A stretch of 64,000 nucleotides of DNA from Delphinus delphis. Its lineage: Eukaryota > Chordata > Mammalia > Artiodactyla > Delphinidae. Where the stretch lies: positions 122,970,582-123,034,581 of the forward strand of contig NC_082683.1 of assembly GCF_949987515.2 (NCBI RefSeq). Direction: 5' to 3'. This document shows positions 30,722 to 44,670 of this stretch, in pieces. Position 1 is the first letter of the stretch; every line of letters starts with the position of its first letter. The notes under the pieces are model-generated. The model did not search any database. It was given only the letters and a program-made list of their open reading frames with translations, and was not told the DNA's origin. The position numbers and the translations under genes were made by a program.

Positions 30722-33495
30722 CTTTATTGGGGTGTAATTGCTTTACAACGGTGTGTTAGTTTCTGCTCTACAGCAACGTGAATCAGTTACACATATACAG
30801 ACGTTCCCATATGTCTTCCCTCTTACGTCTCCCTCCCTCCCACCCTCCCTATCCCACATCTCCAGGCGGTCACAAAGCACCGAGCTGATCTCCCTGTGCT
30901 ATGCGGCTGCTTCCCACTAGCTATCTACCTTACGTTTGGTAGTGTATATATGTCCATGCCTCTCTCTCACTTTGTCACAGCTCACCCTTCCCCCTCCCCA
31001 TATCCTCAAGTCCGTTCTCCAGTAGGTCTGTGTCTTTATTCCTGTCTTACCCCTAGGTTCTTCATGACATTTTTGTTTTCTTAAATTCCATACATATGTG
31101 TTAGCATACGGTATTTGTCTTTCTCTTTCTGACTTACTTCACGCTCTATGACAGACTCTACTTCCGTACACCTCACTACAAATAACTCGATTTCGTTTCT
31201 CTTTATGGCTGAGTAATACTCCATTGTATATATGTGCCCCGTCTTCTTTATCCACTCATCTGTTGATGGACACTCAGGTTGCTTCCACGTCCTGGCTATT
31301 GTAAATAGAGCTGCAATGAACATTTTGGTACATGACCCTTTTTGAATTATGGTTTTCTCAGGGTATATGCCCAGCAGTGGGACTGCTGGGTCATATGGTA
31401 GTTGTATTTGCAGTTTTTTAAGGAACCTCCATACTGTTCTCCATAGTGGCTGTACCAATTCACATTCCCACCAGCAGTGCAGGAGTGTTCCCTTTTCTCC
31501 ACACCCTCTCCAGGATTTATTGTTTCTAGATTTTTTGACGATGGGCATTCTGACTGGTGTGAGGTGATATCTCATTGTAGTTTTGATTTGCATTTCCCTA
31601 ATGATTAATGATGTTGAGCGTTCTTTCATGTGTTTGTTGGCAGTCTGTAATATCTTCTTTGGAGAAATGTCTATTTAGGTCTTCTGCCCATTTTTGGATT
31701 GGGTTGTTTGTTTTTTTGTTATTGAGCTGCATGAGCTGCTTGTAAATTCTGGAGATTAATCCTTTGTCAGTTGCTTCATTTGCAAATATTTTCTCCCACT
31801 CTGAGGGTTGTCTTCTCGTCTTGTTGATGGCTTCCTTTGCTGTGCAAAAGCTTGGAAGTTTCATTAGGTCCCATTTGTTTATTTTTGTTTTTATTTCCAT
31901 TTCTCTAGGAGGTGGGGCACGAAGGATCTTGCTGTGATTTATGTCATAGAGTGTTCTGCCTATGTTTTCCTCTAAGACTTTGATAGTTTCTGGCCTTACA
32001 TTTAGGTCTTGAATCCATTTTGAGCTTATTTTTGTGTATGGTGTTAGGGAGTGATCGAATCTCATACTTTTACACGGACCTGTCCAGTTTTCCCAGCACC
32101 ACTTATTGAAGAGGCTGTCCTTTCTCCACTGTACATTCCTGCCTCCTTTATCAAAGATGAGGTGACCGTATGTGCGTGGGTTTATCTCTGGGCTTTCTGT
32201 CCTGTTCCATTGATCTGTGTTTCTGCTTTTGTGCCAGTAGCATACTCTCTTGATTACTGTAGCTTTGTAGTATAGTCTGAAGTCAGGGAGCCTGATTCCT
32301 CCAGCTCCGTTTTTCGTTCTCAAGATTGCTTTGGCTATTCGGGGTCTTTTGTGTTTCCATATAAATTGTGAAATTTTTCGCTCTAGTTCTGTGAAAAATA
32401 CCAATGGTAGTTTGATAGGGATTGCATTGAATCTGTAGATTGCTTTTGGTAGTAGAGTCATTTTCACAATGTTGATTCTTCCAATCCAAAAACATGGTAT
32501 ATCTCTCCATCTATTTGTATCATCTTTAATTTCTTTCATCAGTGTCTTATAATTTTCTGCATACAGGTCTTCTGTCTCCTTAGGTAGGTTTATTCTTTTT
32601 GTTGCCATGGTAAATGGGAGTGTTTTCTTGATTTCACGGTCAGATTTTTCATCATTAGTGTATAGGAATGCCAGAGATTTCTGTGCATTAATTTTGTATC
32701 CTGCTGCTTTACCAGATTCATTGATTAGCTCTAGTAGTTTTCTGGTAGCATCTTTAGGATTCTCTATGTATAGTATCATGTCATCTGCAAACAGTGACAG
32801 CTTTACTTTCTTCTTTTCCGATTTGGATTCCTTTTATTTCCTTTTCTTCTCTGATTGCTGTGGCTAAAACTTCCAAAACTGTGTTGAATAAGAGTGGTGA
32901 GAGTGGGCAGCCTTGTCTTGTTCCTGATCGTAGTGGAAATGCTTTCAGTTTTTCACCATTGAGGATGATGTTGGCTGTGGGTTTGTCATATATGGCCTTT
33001 ATAATGTTGAGGAAAGTTCCCTCTATGCCTACTTTCTGCAGGGTTTTTTATCATAAATGGGTGTTGAATTTGCTCGAAAGCTTTCTCTACATCTATTGAG
33101 ATGATCATATGGTTTTTCTCCTTCAGTTTGTTAGTATGGTTTATCACATTAATTCTTCTGCGTATATTGAAGAATCCTTGCATTCCTGGAAGAAACCTCA
33201 CTTGATCATGGTGTATGATCCTTTGAATGTGCTGTTGGATTCTGTTTGCTAGTATTTTGTTGAGGTGTTTTGCATCTGTGTTCATCAGTGACATTGGCCT
33301 GTAGTTTTCTTTGTGGCATCCTTGTCTGGTTTTGGTATCGAGGTGATGTTGGCCTCGTAGAACGAGTTTGGGAGTGTTCCTCCCTCTGCTATATTTTGGA
33401 AGAGTTTGAGAAGGATAGGTGTTAGCTCTTCTCTAAAGGTATGATAGAATTCGCCTGTGAAGCCGTCTGGTCCTGGGCTTTTGTTTGTTGGAAGA
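30702..33495 (-). mobile_element. Array monomer 2 (2794 bp)
   Basis: ORF2 pieces are at 31598-32779 and 31081-31629. Diagnostic states on the + strand are GTCTTCTCGTC, ACGGTCAG, GAGGATGATG, TTTACTTTC, a T6 run before ATCAT and GAATTTGCTCG. Confidence 0.95.
30715..30732 (-). promoter_or_regulatory. L1 poly(A) signal at a monomer 3' end
   Basis: TTTATT on the + strand (AATAAA on the minus strand) lies within GGAACATCTTTATTGGGG, about 8 bases before the A-tail. The same site recurs at the 3' end of every monomer. The monomers thus place a polyadenylation signal every 2.79 kb on the minus strand. Confidence 0.75.
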
Positions 33496-36290
33496 TTTTT
33501 TTTTTTTTGGAACATCTTTATTGGGGTGTAATTGCTTTACAACGGTGTGTTAGTTTCTGCTCTACAGCAACGTGAATCAGTTACACATATACAGACGTTC
33601 CCATATGTCTTCCCTCTTACGTCTCCCTCCCTCCCACCCTCCCTATCCCACATCTCCAGGCGGTCACAAAGCACCGAGCTGATCTCCCTGTGCTATGCGG
33701 CTGCTTCCCACTAGCTATCTACCTTACGTTTGGTAGTGTATATATGTCCATGCCTCTCTCTCACTTTGTCACAGCTCACCCTTCCCCCTCCCCATATCCT
33801 CAAGTCCGTTCTCCAGTAGGTCTGTGTCTTTATTCCTGTCTTACCCCTAGGTTCTTCATGACATTTTTGTTTTCTTAAATTCCATACATATGTGTTAGCA
33901 TACGGTATTTGTCTTTCTCTTTCTGACTTACTTCACGCTCTATGACAGACTCTACTTCCGTACACCTCACTACAAATAACTCGATTTCGTTTCTCTTTAT
34001 GGCTGAGTAATACTCCATTGTATATATGTGCCCCGTCTTCTTTATCCACTCATCTGTTGATGGACACTCAGGTTGCTTCCACGTCCTGGCTATTGTAAAT
34101 AGAGCTGCAATGAACATTTTGGTACATGACCCTTTTTGAATTATGGTTTTCTCAGGGTATATGCCCAGCAGTGGGACTGCTGGGTCATATGGTAGTTGTA
34201 TTTGCAGTTTTTTAAGGAACCTCCATACTGTTCTCCATAGTGGCTGTACCAATTCACATTCCCACCAGCAGTGCAGGAGTGTTCCCTTTTCTCCACACCC
34301 TCTCCAGGATTTATTGTTTCTAGATTTTTTGACGATGGGCATTCTGACTGGTGTGAGGTGATATCTCATTGTAGTTTTGATTTGCATTTCCCTAATGATT
34401 AATGATGTTGAGCGTTCTTTCATGTGTTTGTTGGCAGTCTGTAATATCTTCTTTGGAGAAATGTCTATTTAGGTCTTCTGCCCATTTTTGGATTGGGTTG
34501 TTTGTTTTTTTGTTATTGAGCTGCATGAGCTGCTTGTAAATTCTGGAGATTAATCCTTTGTCAGTTGCTTCATTTGCAAATATTTTCTCCCACTCTGAGG
34601 GTTGTCTTCTGGTCTTGTTGATGGCTTCCTTTGCTGTGCAAAAGCTTGGAAGTTTCATTAGGTCCCATTTGTTTATTTTTGTTTTTATTTCCATTTCTCT
34701 AGGAGGTGGGGCACGAAGGATCTTGCTGTGATTTATGTCATAGAGTGTTCTGCCTATGTTTTCCTCTAAGACTTTGATAGTTTCTGGCCTTACATTTAGG
34801 TCTTGAATCCATTTTGAGCTTATTTTTGTGTATGGTGTTAGGGAGTGATCGAATCTCATACTTTTACACGGACCTGTCCAGTTTTCCCAGCACCACTTAT
34901 TGAAGAGGCTGTCCTTTCTCCACTGTACATTCCTGCCTCCTTTATCAAAGATGAGGTGACCGTATGTGCGTGGGTTTATCTCTGGGCTTTCTGTCCTGTT
35001 CCATTGATCTGTGTTTCTGCTTTTGTGCCAGTAGCATACTCTCTTGATTACTGTAGCTTTGTAGTATAGTCTGAAGTCAGGGAGCCTGATTCCTCCAGCT
35101 CCGTTTTTCGTTCTCAAGATTGCTTTGGCTATTCGGGGTCTTTTGTGTTTCCATATAAATTGTGAAATTTTTCGCTCTAGTTCTGTGAAAAATACCAATG
35201 GTAGTTTGATAGGGATTGCATTGAATCTGTAGATTGCTTTTGGTAGTAGAGTCATTTTCACAATGTTGATTCTTCCAATCCAAAAACATGGTATATCGCT
35301 CCATCTATTTGTATCATCTTTAATTTCTTTCATCAGTGTCTTATAATTTTCTGCATACAGGTCTTCTGTCTCCTTAGGTAGGTTTATTCTTTTTGTTGCC
35401 ATGGTAAATGGGAGTGTTTTCTTGATTTCACGGTCAGATTTTTCATCATTAGTGTATAGGAATGCCAGAGATTTCTGTGCATTAATTTTGTATCCTGCTG
35501 CTTTACCAGATTCATTGATTAGCTCTAGTAGTTTTCTGGTAGCATCTTTAGGATTCTCTATGTATAGTATCATGTCATCTGCAAACAGTGACAGCTTTAC
35601 GTTCTTCTTTTCCGATTTGGATTCCTTTTATTTCCTTTTCTTCTCTGATTGCTGTGGCTAAAACTTCCAAAACTGTGTTGAATAAGAGTGGTGAGAGTGG
35701 GCAGCCTTGTCTTGTTCCTGATCGTAGTGGAAATGCTTTCAGTTTTTCACCATTGAGGACGATGTTGGCTGTGGGTTTGTCATATATGGCCTTTATAATG
35801 TTGAGGAAAGTTCCCTCTATGCCTACTTTCTGCAGGGTTTTTTTATCATAAATGGGTGTTGAACTTGCTCGAAAGCTTTCTCTACATCTATTGAGATGAT
35901 CATATGGTTTTTCTCCTTCAGTTTGTTAGTATGGTTTATCACATTAATTCTTCTGCGTATATTGAAGAATCCTTGCATTCCTGGAAGAAACCTCACTTGA
36001 TCATGGTGTATGATCCTTTGAATGTGCTGTTGGATTCTGTTTGCTAGTATTTTGTTGAGGTGTTTTGCATCTGTGTTCATCAGTGACATTGGCCTGTAGT
36101 TTTCTTTGTGGCATCCTTGTCTGGTTTTGGTATCGAGGTGATGTTGGCCTCGTAGAACGAGTTTGGGAGTGTTCCTCCCTCTGCTATATTTTGGAAGAGT
36201 TTGAGAAGGATAGGTGTTAGCTCTTCTCTAAAGGTATGATAGAATTCGCCTGTGAAGCCGTCTGGTCCTGGGCTTTTGTTTGTTGGAAGA
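33496..36290 (-). mobile_element. Array monomer 3 (2795 bp)
   Basis: ORF2 pieces are at 34392-35573 and 33875-34423. States are GTCTTCTGGTC, TATATCGCTCC (Ser for Arg in NRWRDIP), ACGGTCAG, GAGGACGATG, TTTACGTTC, a T7 run and GAACTTGCTCG. Confidence 0.95.
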
Positions 36291-39081
36291 TTTTTTTTTT
36301 TTTGGAACATCTTTATTGGGGTGTAATTGCTTTACAACGGTGTGTTAGTTTCTGCTCTACAGCAACGTGAATCAGTTACACATATACAGACGTTCCCATA
36401 TGTCTTCCCTCTTACGTCTCCCTCCCTCCCACCCTCCCTATCCCACATCTCCAGGCGGTCACAAAGCACCGAGCTGATCTCCCTGTGCTATGCGGCTGCT
36501 TCCCACTAGCTATCTACCTTACGTTTGGTAGTGTATATATGTCCATGCCTCTCTCTCACTTTGTCACAGCTCACCCTTCCCCCTCCCCATATCCTCAAGT
36601 CCGTTCTCCAGTAGGTCTGTGTCTTTATTCCTGTCTTACCCCTAGGTTCTTCATGACATTTTTGTTTTCTTAAATTCCATACATATGTGTTAGCATACGG
36701 TATTTGTCTTTCTCTTTCTGACTTACTTCACGCTCTATGACAGACTCTACTTCCGTACACCTCACTACAAATAACTCGATTTCGTTTCTCTTTATGGCTG
36801 AGTAATACTCCATTGTATATATGTGCCCCGTCTTCTTTATCCACTCATCTGTTGATGGACACTCAGGTTGCTTCCACGTCCTGGCTATTGTAAATAGAGC
36901 TGCAATGAACATTTTGGTACATGACCCTTTTTGAATTATGGTTTTCTCAGGGTATATGCCCAGCAGTGGGACTGCTGGGTCATATGGTAGTTGTATTTGC
37001 AGTTTTTTAAGGAACCTCCATACTGTTCTCCATAGTGGCTGTACCAATTCACATTCCCACCAGCAGTGCAGGAGTGTTCCCTTTTCTCCACACCCTCTCC
37101 AGGATTTATTGTTTCTAGATTTTTTGACGATGGGCATTCTGACTGGTGTGAGGTGATATCTCATTGTAGTTTTGATTTGCATTTCCCTAATGATTAATGA
37201 TGTTGAGCGTTCTTTCATGTGTTTGTTGGCAGTCTGTAATATCTTCTTTGGAGAAATGTCTATTTAGGTCTTCTGCCCATTTTTGGATTGGGTTGTTTGT
37301 TTTTTTGTTATTGAGCTGCATGAGCTGCTTGTAAATTCTGGAGATTAATCCTTTGTCAGTTGCTTCATTTGCAAATATTTTCTCCCACTCTGAGGGTTGT
37401 CTTCTGGTCTTGTTGATGGCTTCCTTTGCTGTGCAAAAGCTTGGAAGTTTCATTAGGTCCCATTTGTTTATTTTTGTTTTTATTTCCATTTCTCTAGGAG
37501 GTGGGGCACGAAGGATCTTGCTGTGATTTATGTCATAGAGTGTTCTGCCTATGTTTTCCTCTAAGACTTTGATAGTTTCTGGCCTTACATTTAGGTCTTG
37601 AATCCATTTTGAGCTTATTTTTGTGTATGGTGTTAGGGAGTGATCGAATCTCATACTTTTACACGGACCTGTCCAGTTTTCCCAGCACCACTTATTGAAG
37701 AGGCTGTCCTTTCTCCACTGTACATTCCTGCCTCCTTTATCAAAGATGAGGTGACCGTATGTGCGTGGGTTTATCTCTGGGCTTTCTGTCCTGTTCCATT
37801 GATCTGTGTTTCTGCTTTTGTGCCAGTAGCATACTCTCTTGATTACTGTAGCTTTGTAGTATAGTCTGAAGTCAGGGAGCCTGATTCCTCCAGCTCCGTT
37901 TTTCGTTCTCAAGATTGCTTTGGCTATTCGGGGTCTTTTGTGTTTCCATATAAATTGTGAAATTTTTCGCTCTAGTTCTGTGAAAAATACCAATGGTAGT
38001 TTGATAGGGATTGCATTGAATCTGTAGATTGCTTTTGGTAGTAGAGTCATTTTCACAATGTTGATTCTTCCAATCCAAAAACATGGTATATCTCTCCATC
38101 TATTTGTATCATCTTTAATTTCTTTCATCAGTGTCTTATAATTTTCTGCATACAGGTCTTCTGTCTCCTTAGGTAGGTTTATTCTTTTTGTTGCCATGGT
38201 AAATGGGAGTGTTTTCTTGATTTCACGGTCAGATTTTTCATCATTAGTGTATAGGAATGCCAGAGATTTCTGTGCATTAATTTTGTATCCTGCTGCTTTA
38301 CCAGATTCATTGATTAGCTCTAGTAGTTTTCTGGTAGCATCTTTAGGATTCTCTATGTATAGTATCATGTCATCTGCAAACAGTGACAGCTTTACTTTCT
38401 TCTTTTCCGATTTGGATTCCTTTTATTTCCTTTTCTTCTCTGATTGCTGTGGCTAAAACTTCCAAAACTGTGTTGAATAAGAGTGGTGAGAGTGGGCAGC
38501 CTTGTCTTGTTCCTGATCGTAGTGGAAATGCTTTCAGTTTTTCACCATTGAGGACGATGTTGGCTGTGGGTTTGTCATATATGGCCTTTATAATGTTGAG
38601 GAAAGTTCCCTCTATGCCTACTTTCTGCAGGGTTTTTTATCATAAATGGGTGTTGAATTTGCTCGAAAGCTTTCTCTACATCTATTGAGATGATCATATG
38701 GTTTTTCTCCTTCAGTTTGTTAGTATGGTTTATCACATTAATTCTGCGTATATTGAAGAATCCTTGCATTCCTGGAAGAAACCTCACTTGATCATGGTGT
38801 ATGATCCTTTGAATGTGCTGTTGGATTCTGTTTGCTAGTATTTTGTTGAGGCTTTTTGCATCTGTGTTCATCAGTGACATTGGCCTGTAGTTTTCTTTGT
38901 GGCATCCTTGTCTGGTTTTGGTATCGAGGTGATGTTGGCCTCGTAGAACGAGTTTGGGAGTGTTCCTCCCTCTGCTATATTTTGGAAGAGTTTGAGAAGG
39001 ATAGGTGTTAGCTCTTCTCTAAAGGTATGATAGAATTCGCCTGTGAAGCCGTCTGGTCCTGGGCTTTTGTTTGTTGGAAGA
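36291..39081 (-). mobile_element. Array monomer 4 (2791 bp, 3-bp deletion)
   Basis: ORF2 pieces are at 37187-38368 and 36670-37218. It has GTCTTCTGGTC, ACGGTCAG, GAGGACGATG and a T6 run. Its distinctive change is ATTAATTCTGCG (TTC missing, near 38743), removing one Arg from the RRRINVINH segment. From there rightward it belongs to a distinct variant block that continues into monomer 5. Confidence 0.95.
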
Positions 39082-41875
39082 TTTTTTTTTTTTTTGAACA
39101 TCTTTATTGGGGTGTAATTGCTTTACAATGGTGTGTTAGTTTCTGCTCTACAGCAACGTGAATCAGTTACACATATACAGACGTTCCCATATGTCTTCCC
39201 TCTTACGTCTCCCTCCCTCCCACCCTCCCTATCCCACATCTCCAGGCGGTCACAAAGCACCGAGCTGATCTCCCTGTGCTATGCGGCTGCTTCCCACTAG
39301 CTATCTACCTTACGTTTGGTAGTGTATATATGTCCATGCCTCTCTCTCACTTTGTCACAGCTCACCCTTCCCCCTCCCCATATCCTCAAGTCCGTTCTCC
39401 AGTAGGTCTGTGTCTTTATTCCTGTCTTACCCCTAGGTTCTTCATGACATTTTTGTTTTCTTAAATTCCATACATATGTGTTAGCATACGGTATTTGTCT
39501 TTCTCTTTCTGACTTACTTCACGCTCTATGACAGACTCTACTTCCGTACACCTCACTACAAATAACTCGATTTCGTTTCTCTTTATGGCTGAGTAATACT
39601 CCGTTGTATATATGTGCCCCGTCTTCTTTATCCACTCATCTGTTGATGGACACTCAGGTTGCTTCCACGTCCTGGCTATTGTAAATAGAGCTGCAATGAA
39701 CATTTTGGTACATGACCCTTTTTGAATTATGGTTTTCTCAGGGTATATGCCCAGCAGTGGGATTGCTGGGTCATATGGTAGTTGTATTTGCAGTTTTTTA
39801 AGGAACCTCCATACTGTTCTCCATAGTGGCTGTACCAATTCACATTCCCACCAGCAGTGCAGGAGTGTTCCCTTTTCTCCACACCCTCTCCAGGATTTAT
39901 TATTTCTAGATATTTTGACGAAGGGCATTCTGACTGGTGTGAGGTGATATCTCATTGTAGTTTTGATTTGCATTTCCCTAATGATTAATGATGTTGAGCG
40001 TTCTTTCATGTGTTTGTTGGCAGTCTGTAATATCTTCTTTGGAGAAATGTCTATTTAGGTCTTCTGCCCATTTTTGGATTGGGTTGTTTGTTTCTTTGTT
40101 ATTGAGCTGCATGAGCTGCTTGTAAATTCTGGAGATTAATCCTTTGTCAGTTGCTTCATTTGCAAATATTTTCTCCCACTCTGAGGGTTGTCTTTTGGTC
40201 TTGTTGATGGCTTCCTTTGCTGTGCAAAAGCTTGGAAGTTTCATTAGGTCCCATTTGTTTATTTTTGTTTTTATTTCCATTTCTCTAGGAGGTGGGGCAC
40301 GAAGGATCTTGCTGTGATTTATGTCATAGAGTGTTCTGCCTATGTTTTCCTCTAAGACTTTGATAGTTTCTGGCCTTACATTTAGGTCTTGAATCCATTT
40401 TGAGCTTATTTTTGTGTATGGTGTTAGGGAGTGATCGAATCTCATACTTTTACACGGACCTGTCCAGTTTTCCCAGCACCACTTATTGAAGAGGCTGTCC
40501 TTTCTCCACTGTACATTCCTGCCTCCTTTATCAAAGATGAGGTGACCGTATGTGCGTGGGTTTATCTCTCGGCTTTCTGTCCTGTTCCATTGATCTATGT
40601 TTCTGCTTTTATGCCAGTAGCATACTCTCTTGATTACTGTAGCTTTGTAGTATAGTCTGAAGTCAGGGAGCCTGATTCCTCCAGCTCCGTTTTTCGTTCT
40701 CAAGATTGCTTTGGCTATTCGGGGTCTTTTGTGTTTCCATATAAATTGTGAAATTTTTCGCTCTAGTTCTGTGAAAAATACCAATGGTAGTTTGATAGGG
40801 ATTGCATTGAATCTGTAGATTGCTTTTGGTAGTAGAGTCATTTTCACAATGTTGATTCTTCCAATCCAAAAACATGGTATATCTCTCCATCTATTTGTAT
40901 CATCTTTAATTTCTTTCATCAGTGTCTTATAATTTTCTGCATACAGGTCTTCTGTCTCCTTAGGTAGGTTTATTCTTTTTGTTGCCATGGTAAATGGGAG
41001 TGTTTTCTTGATTTCACGGTCAGATTTTTCATCATTAGTGTATAGGAATGCCAGAGATTTCTGTGCATTAATTTTGTATCCTGCTGCTTTACCAGATTCA
41101 TTGATTAGCTCTAGTAGTTTTCTGGTAGCATCTTTAGGATTCTCTATGTATAGTATCATGTCATCTGCAAACAGTGACAGCTTTACGTTCTTCTTTTCCG
41201 ATTTGGATTCCTTTTATTTCCTTTTCTTCTCTGATTGCTGTGGCTAAAACTTCCAAAACTGTGTTGAATAAGAGTGGTGAGAGTGGGCAGCCTTGTCTTG
41301 TTCCTGATCGTAGTGGAAATGCTTTCAGTTTTTCACCATTGAGGATGATGTTGGCTGTGGGTTTGTCATATATGGCCTTTATAATGTTGAGGAAAGTTCC
41401 CTCTATGCCTACTTTCTGCAGGGTTTTTTATCATAAATGGGTGTTGAATTTGCTCGAAAGCTTTCTCTACATCTATTGAGATGATCATATGGTTTTTCTC
41501 CTTCAGTTTGTTAGTATGGTTTATCACATTAATTCTTCTGCGTATATTGAAGAATCCTTGCATTCCTGGAAGAAACCTCACTTGATCATGGTGTATGATC
41601 CTTTGAATGTGCTGTTGGATTCTGTTTGCTAGTATTTTGTTGAGGTGTTTTGCATCTGTGTTCATCAGTGACATTGGCCTGTAGTTTTCTTTGTGGCATC
41701 CTTGTCTGGTTTTGGTATCGAGGTGATGTTGGCCTCGTAGAACGAGTTTGGGAGTGTTCCTCCCTCTGCTATATTTTGGAAGAGTTTGAGAAGGATAGGT
41801 GTTAGCTCTTCTCTAAAGGTATGATAGAATTCGCCTGTGAAGCCGTCTGGTCCTGGGCTTTTGTTTGTTGGAAGA
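39082..41875 (-). mobile_element. Array monomer 5 (2794 bp, variant C)
   Basis: ORF2 pieces are at 39978-41159 and 39461-40009. Variant C states are a T14 run then GAACATC, ACAATGGTG, ACTCCGTTG, GATATTTTGACGAAGGG, TTTCTTTGTTATTG, TCTTTTGGTC, TCTCTCGGC, ATCTATGTTTC and TTTTATGCCAG. After about 40620 it returns to the common states (ACGGTCAG, GAGGATGATG, T6). Confidence 0.95.
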
Positions 41876-44670
41876 TTTTTTTTTTTTTGGAACATCTTTA
41901 TTGGGGTGTAATTGCTTTACAACGGTGTGTTAGTTTCTGCTCTACAGCAACGTGAATCAGTTACACATATACAGACGTTCCCATATGTCTTCCCTCTTAC
42001 GTCTCCCTCCCTCCCACCCTCCCTATCCCACATCTCCAGGCGGTCACAAAGCACCGAGCTGATCTCCCTGTGCTATGCGGCTGCTTCCCACTAGCTATCT
42101 ACCTTACGTTTGGTAGTGTATATATGTCCATGCCTCTCTCTCACTTTGTCACAGCTCACCCTTCCCCCTCCCCATATCCTCAAGTCCGTTCTCCAGTAGG
42201 TCTGTGTCTTTATTCCTGTCTTACCCCTAGGTTCTTCATGACATTTTTGTTTTCTTAAATTCCATACATATGTGTTAGCATACGGTATTTGTCTTTCTCT
42301 TTCTGACTTACTTCACGCTCTATGACAGACTCTACTTCCGTACACCTCACTACAAATAACTCGATTTCGTTTCTCTTTATGGCTGAGTAATACTCCATTG
42401 TATATATGTGCCCCGTCTTCTTTATCCACTCATCTGTTGATGGACACTCAGGTTGCTTCCACGTCCTGGCTATTGTAAATAGAGCTGCAATGAACATTTT
42501 GGTACATGACCCTTTTTGAATTATGGTTTTCTCAGGGTATATGCCCAGCAGTGGGACTGCTGGGTCATATGGTAGTTGTATTTGCAGTTTTTTAAGGAAC
42601 CTCCATACTGTTCTCCATAGTGGCTGTACCAATTCACATTCCCACCAGCAGTGCAGGAGTGTTCCCTTTTCTCCACACCCTCTCCAGGATTTATTGTTTC
42701 TAGATTTTTTGACGATGGGCATTCTGACTGGTGTGAGGTGATATCTCATTGTAGTTTTGATTTGCATTTCCCTAATGATTAATGATGTTGAGCGTTCTTT
42801 CATGTGTTTGTTGGCAGTCTGTAATATCTTCTTTGGAGAAATGTCTATTTAGGTCTTCTGCCCATTTTTGGATTGGGTTGTTTGTTTTTTTGTTATTGAG
42901 CTGCATGAGCTGCTTGTAAATTCTGGAGATTAATCCTTTGTCAGTTGCTTCATTTGCAAATATTTTCTCCCACTCTGAGGGTTGTCTTCTGGTCTTGTTG
43001 ATGGCTTCCTTTGCTGTGCAAAAGCTTGGAAGTTTCATTAGGTCCCATTTGTTTATTTTTGTTTTTATTTCCATTTCTCTAGGAGGTGGGGCACGAAGGA
43101 TCTTGCTGTGATTTATGTCATAGAGTGTTCTGCCTATGTTTTCCTCTAAGACTTTGATAGTTTCTGGCCTTACATTTAGGTCTTGAATCCATTTTGAGCT
43201 TATTTTTGTGTATGGTGTTAGGGAGTGATCGAATCTCATACTTTTACACGGACCTGTCCAGTTTTCCCAGCACCACTTATTGAAGAGGCTGTCCTTTCTC
43301 CACTGTACATTCCTGCCTCCTTTATCAAAGATGAGGTGACCGTATGTGCGTGGGTTTATCTCTGGGCTTTCTGTCCTGTTCCATTGATCTGTGTTTCTGC
43401 TTTTGTGCCAGTAGCATACTCTCTTGATTACTGTAGCTTTGTAGTATAGTCTGAAGTCAGGGAGCCTGATTCCTCCAGCTCCGTTTTTCGTTCTCAAGAT
43501 TGCTTTGGCTATTCGGGGTCTTTTGTGTTTCCATATAAATTGTGAAATTTTTCGCTCTAGTTCTGTGAAAAATACCAATGGTAGTTTGATAGGGATTGCA
43601 TTGAATCTGTAGATTGCTTTTGGTAGTAGAGTCATTTTCACAATGTTGATTCTTCCAATCCAAAAACATGGTATATCTCTCCATCTATTTGTATCATCTT
43701 TAATTTCTTTCATCAGTGTCTTATAATTTTCTGCATACAGGTCTTCTGTCTCCTTAGGTAGGTTTATTCTTTTTGTTGCCATGGTAAATGGGAGTGTTTT
43801 CTTGATTTCACGTTCAGATTTTTCATCATTAGTGTATAGGAATGCCAGAGATTTCTGTGCATTAATTTTGTATCCTGCTGCTTTACCAGATTCATTGATT
43901 AGCTCTAGTAGTTTTCTGGTAGCATCTTTAGGATTCTCTATGTATAGTATCATGTCATCTGCAAACAGTGACAGCTTTACGTTCTTCTTTTCCGATTTGG
44001 ATTCCTTTTATTTCCTTTTCTTCTCTGATTGCTGTGGCTAAAACTTCCAAAACTGTGTTGAATAAGAGTGGTGAGAGTGGGCAGCCTTGTCTTGTTCCTG
44101 ATCGTAGTGGAAATGCTTTCAGTTTTTCACCATTGAGGACGATGTTGGCTGTGGGTTTGTCATATATGGCCTTTATAATGTTGAGGAAAGTTCCCTCTAT
44201 GCCTACTTTCTGCAGGGTTTTTTTATCATAAATGGGTGTTGAACTTGCTCGAAAGCTTTCTCTACATCTATTGAGATGATCATATGGTTTTTCTCCTTCA
44301 GTTTGTTAGTATGGTTTATCACATTAATTCTTCTGCGTATATTGAAGAATCCTTGCATTCCTGGAAGAAACCTCACTTGATCATGGTGTATGATCCTTTG
44401 AATGTGCTGTTGGATTCTGTTTGCTAGTATTTTGTTGAGGTGTTTTGCATCTGTGTTCATCAGTGACATTGGCCTGTAGTTTTCTTTGTGGCATCCTTGT
44501 CTGGTTTTGGTATCGAGGTGATGTTGGCCTCGTAGAACGAGTTTGGGAGTGTTCCTCCCTCTGCTATATTTTGGAAGAGTTTGAGAAGGATAGGTGTTAG
44601 CTCTTCTCTAAAGGTATGATAGAATTCGCCTGTGAAGCCGTCTGGTCCTGGGCTTTTGTTTGTTGGAAGA
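41876..44670 (-). mobile_element. Array monomer 6 (2795 bp)
   Basis: ORF2 pieces are at 42772-43953 and 42255-42803. States are GTCTTCTGGTC, TATATCTCTCC, ACGTTCAG, GAGGACGATG, TTTACGTTC and a T7 run. Confidence 0.95.
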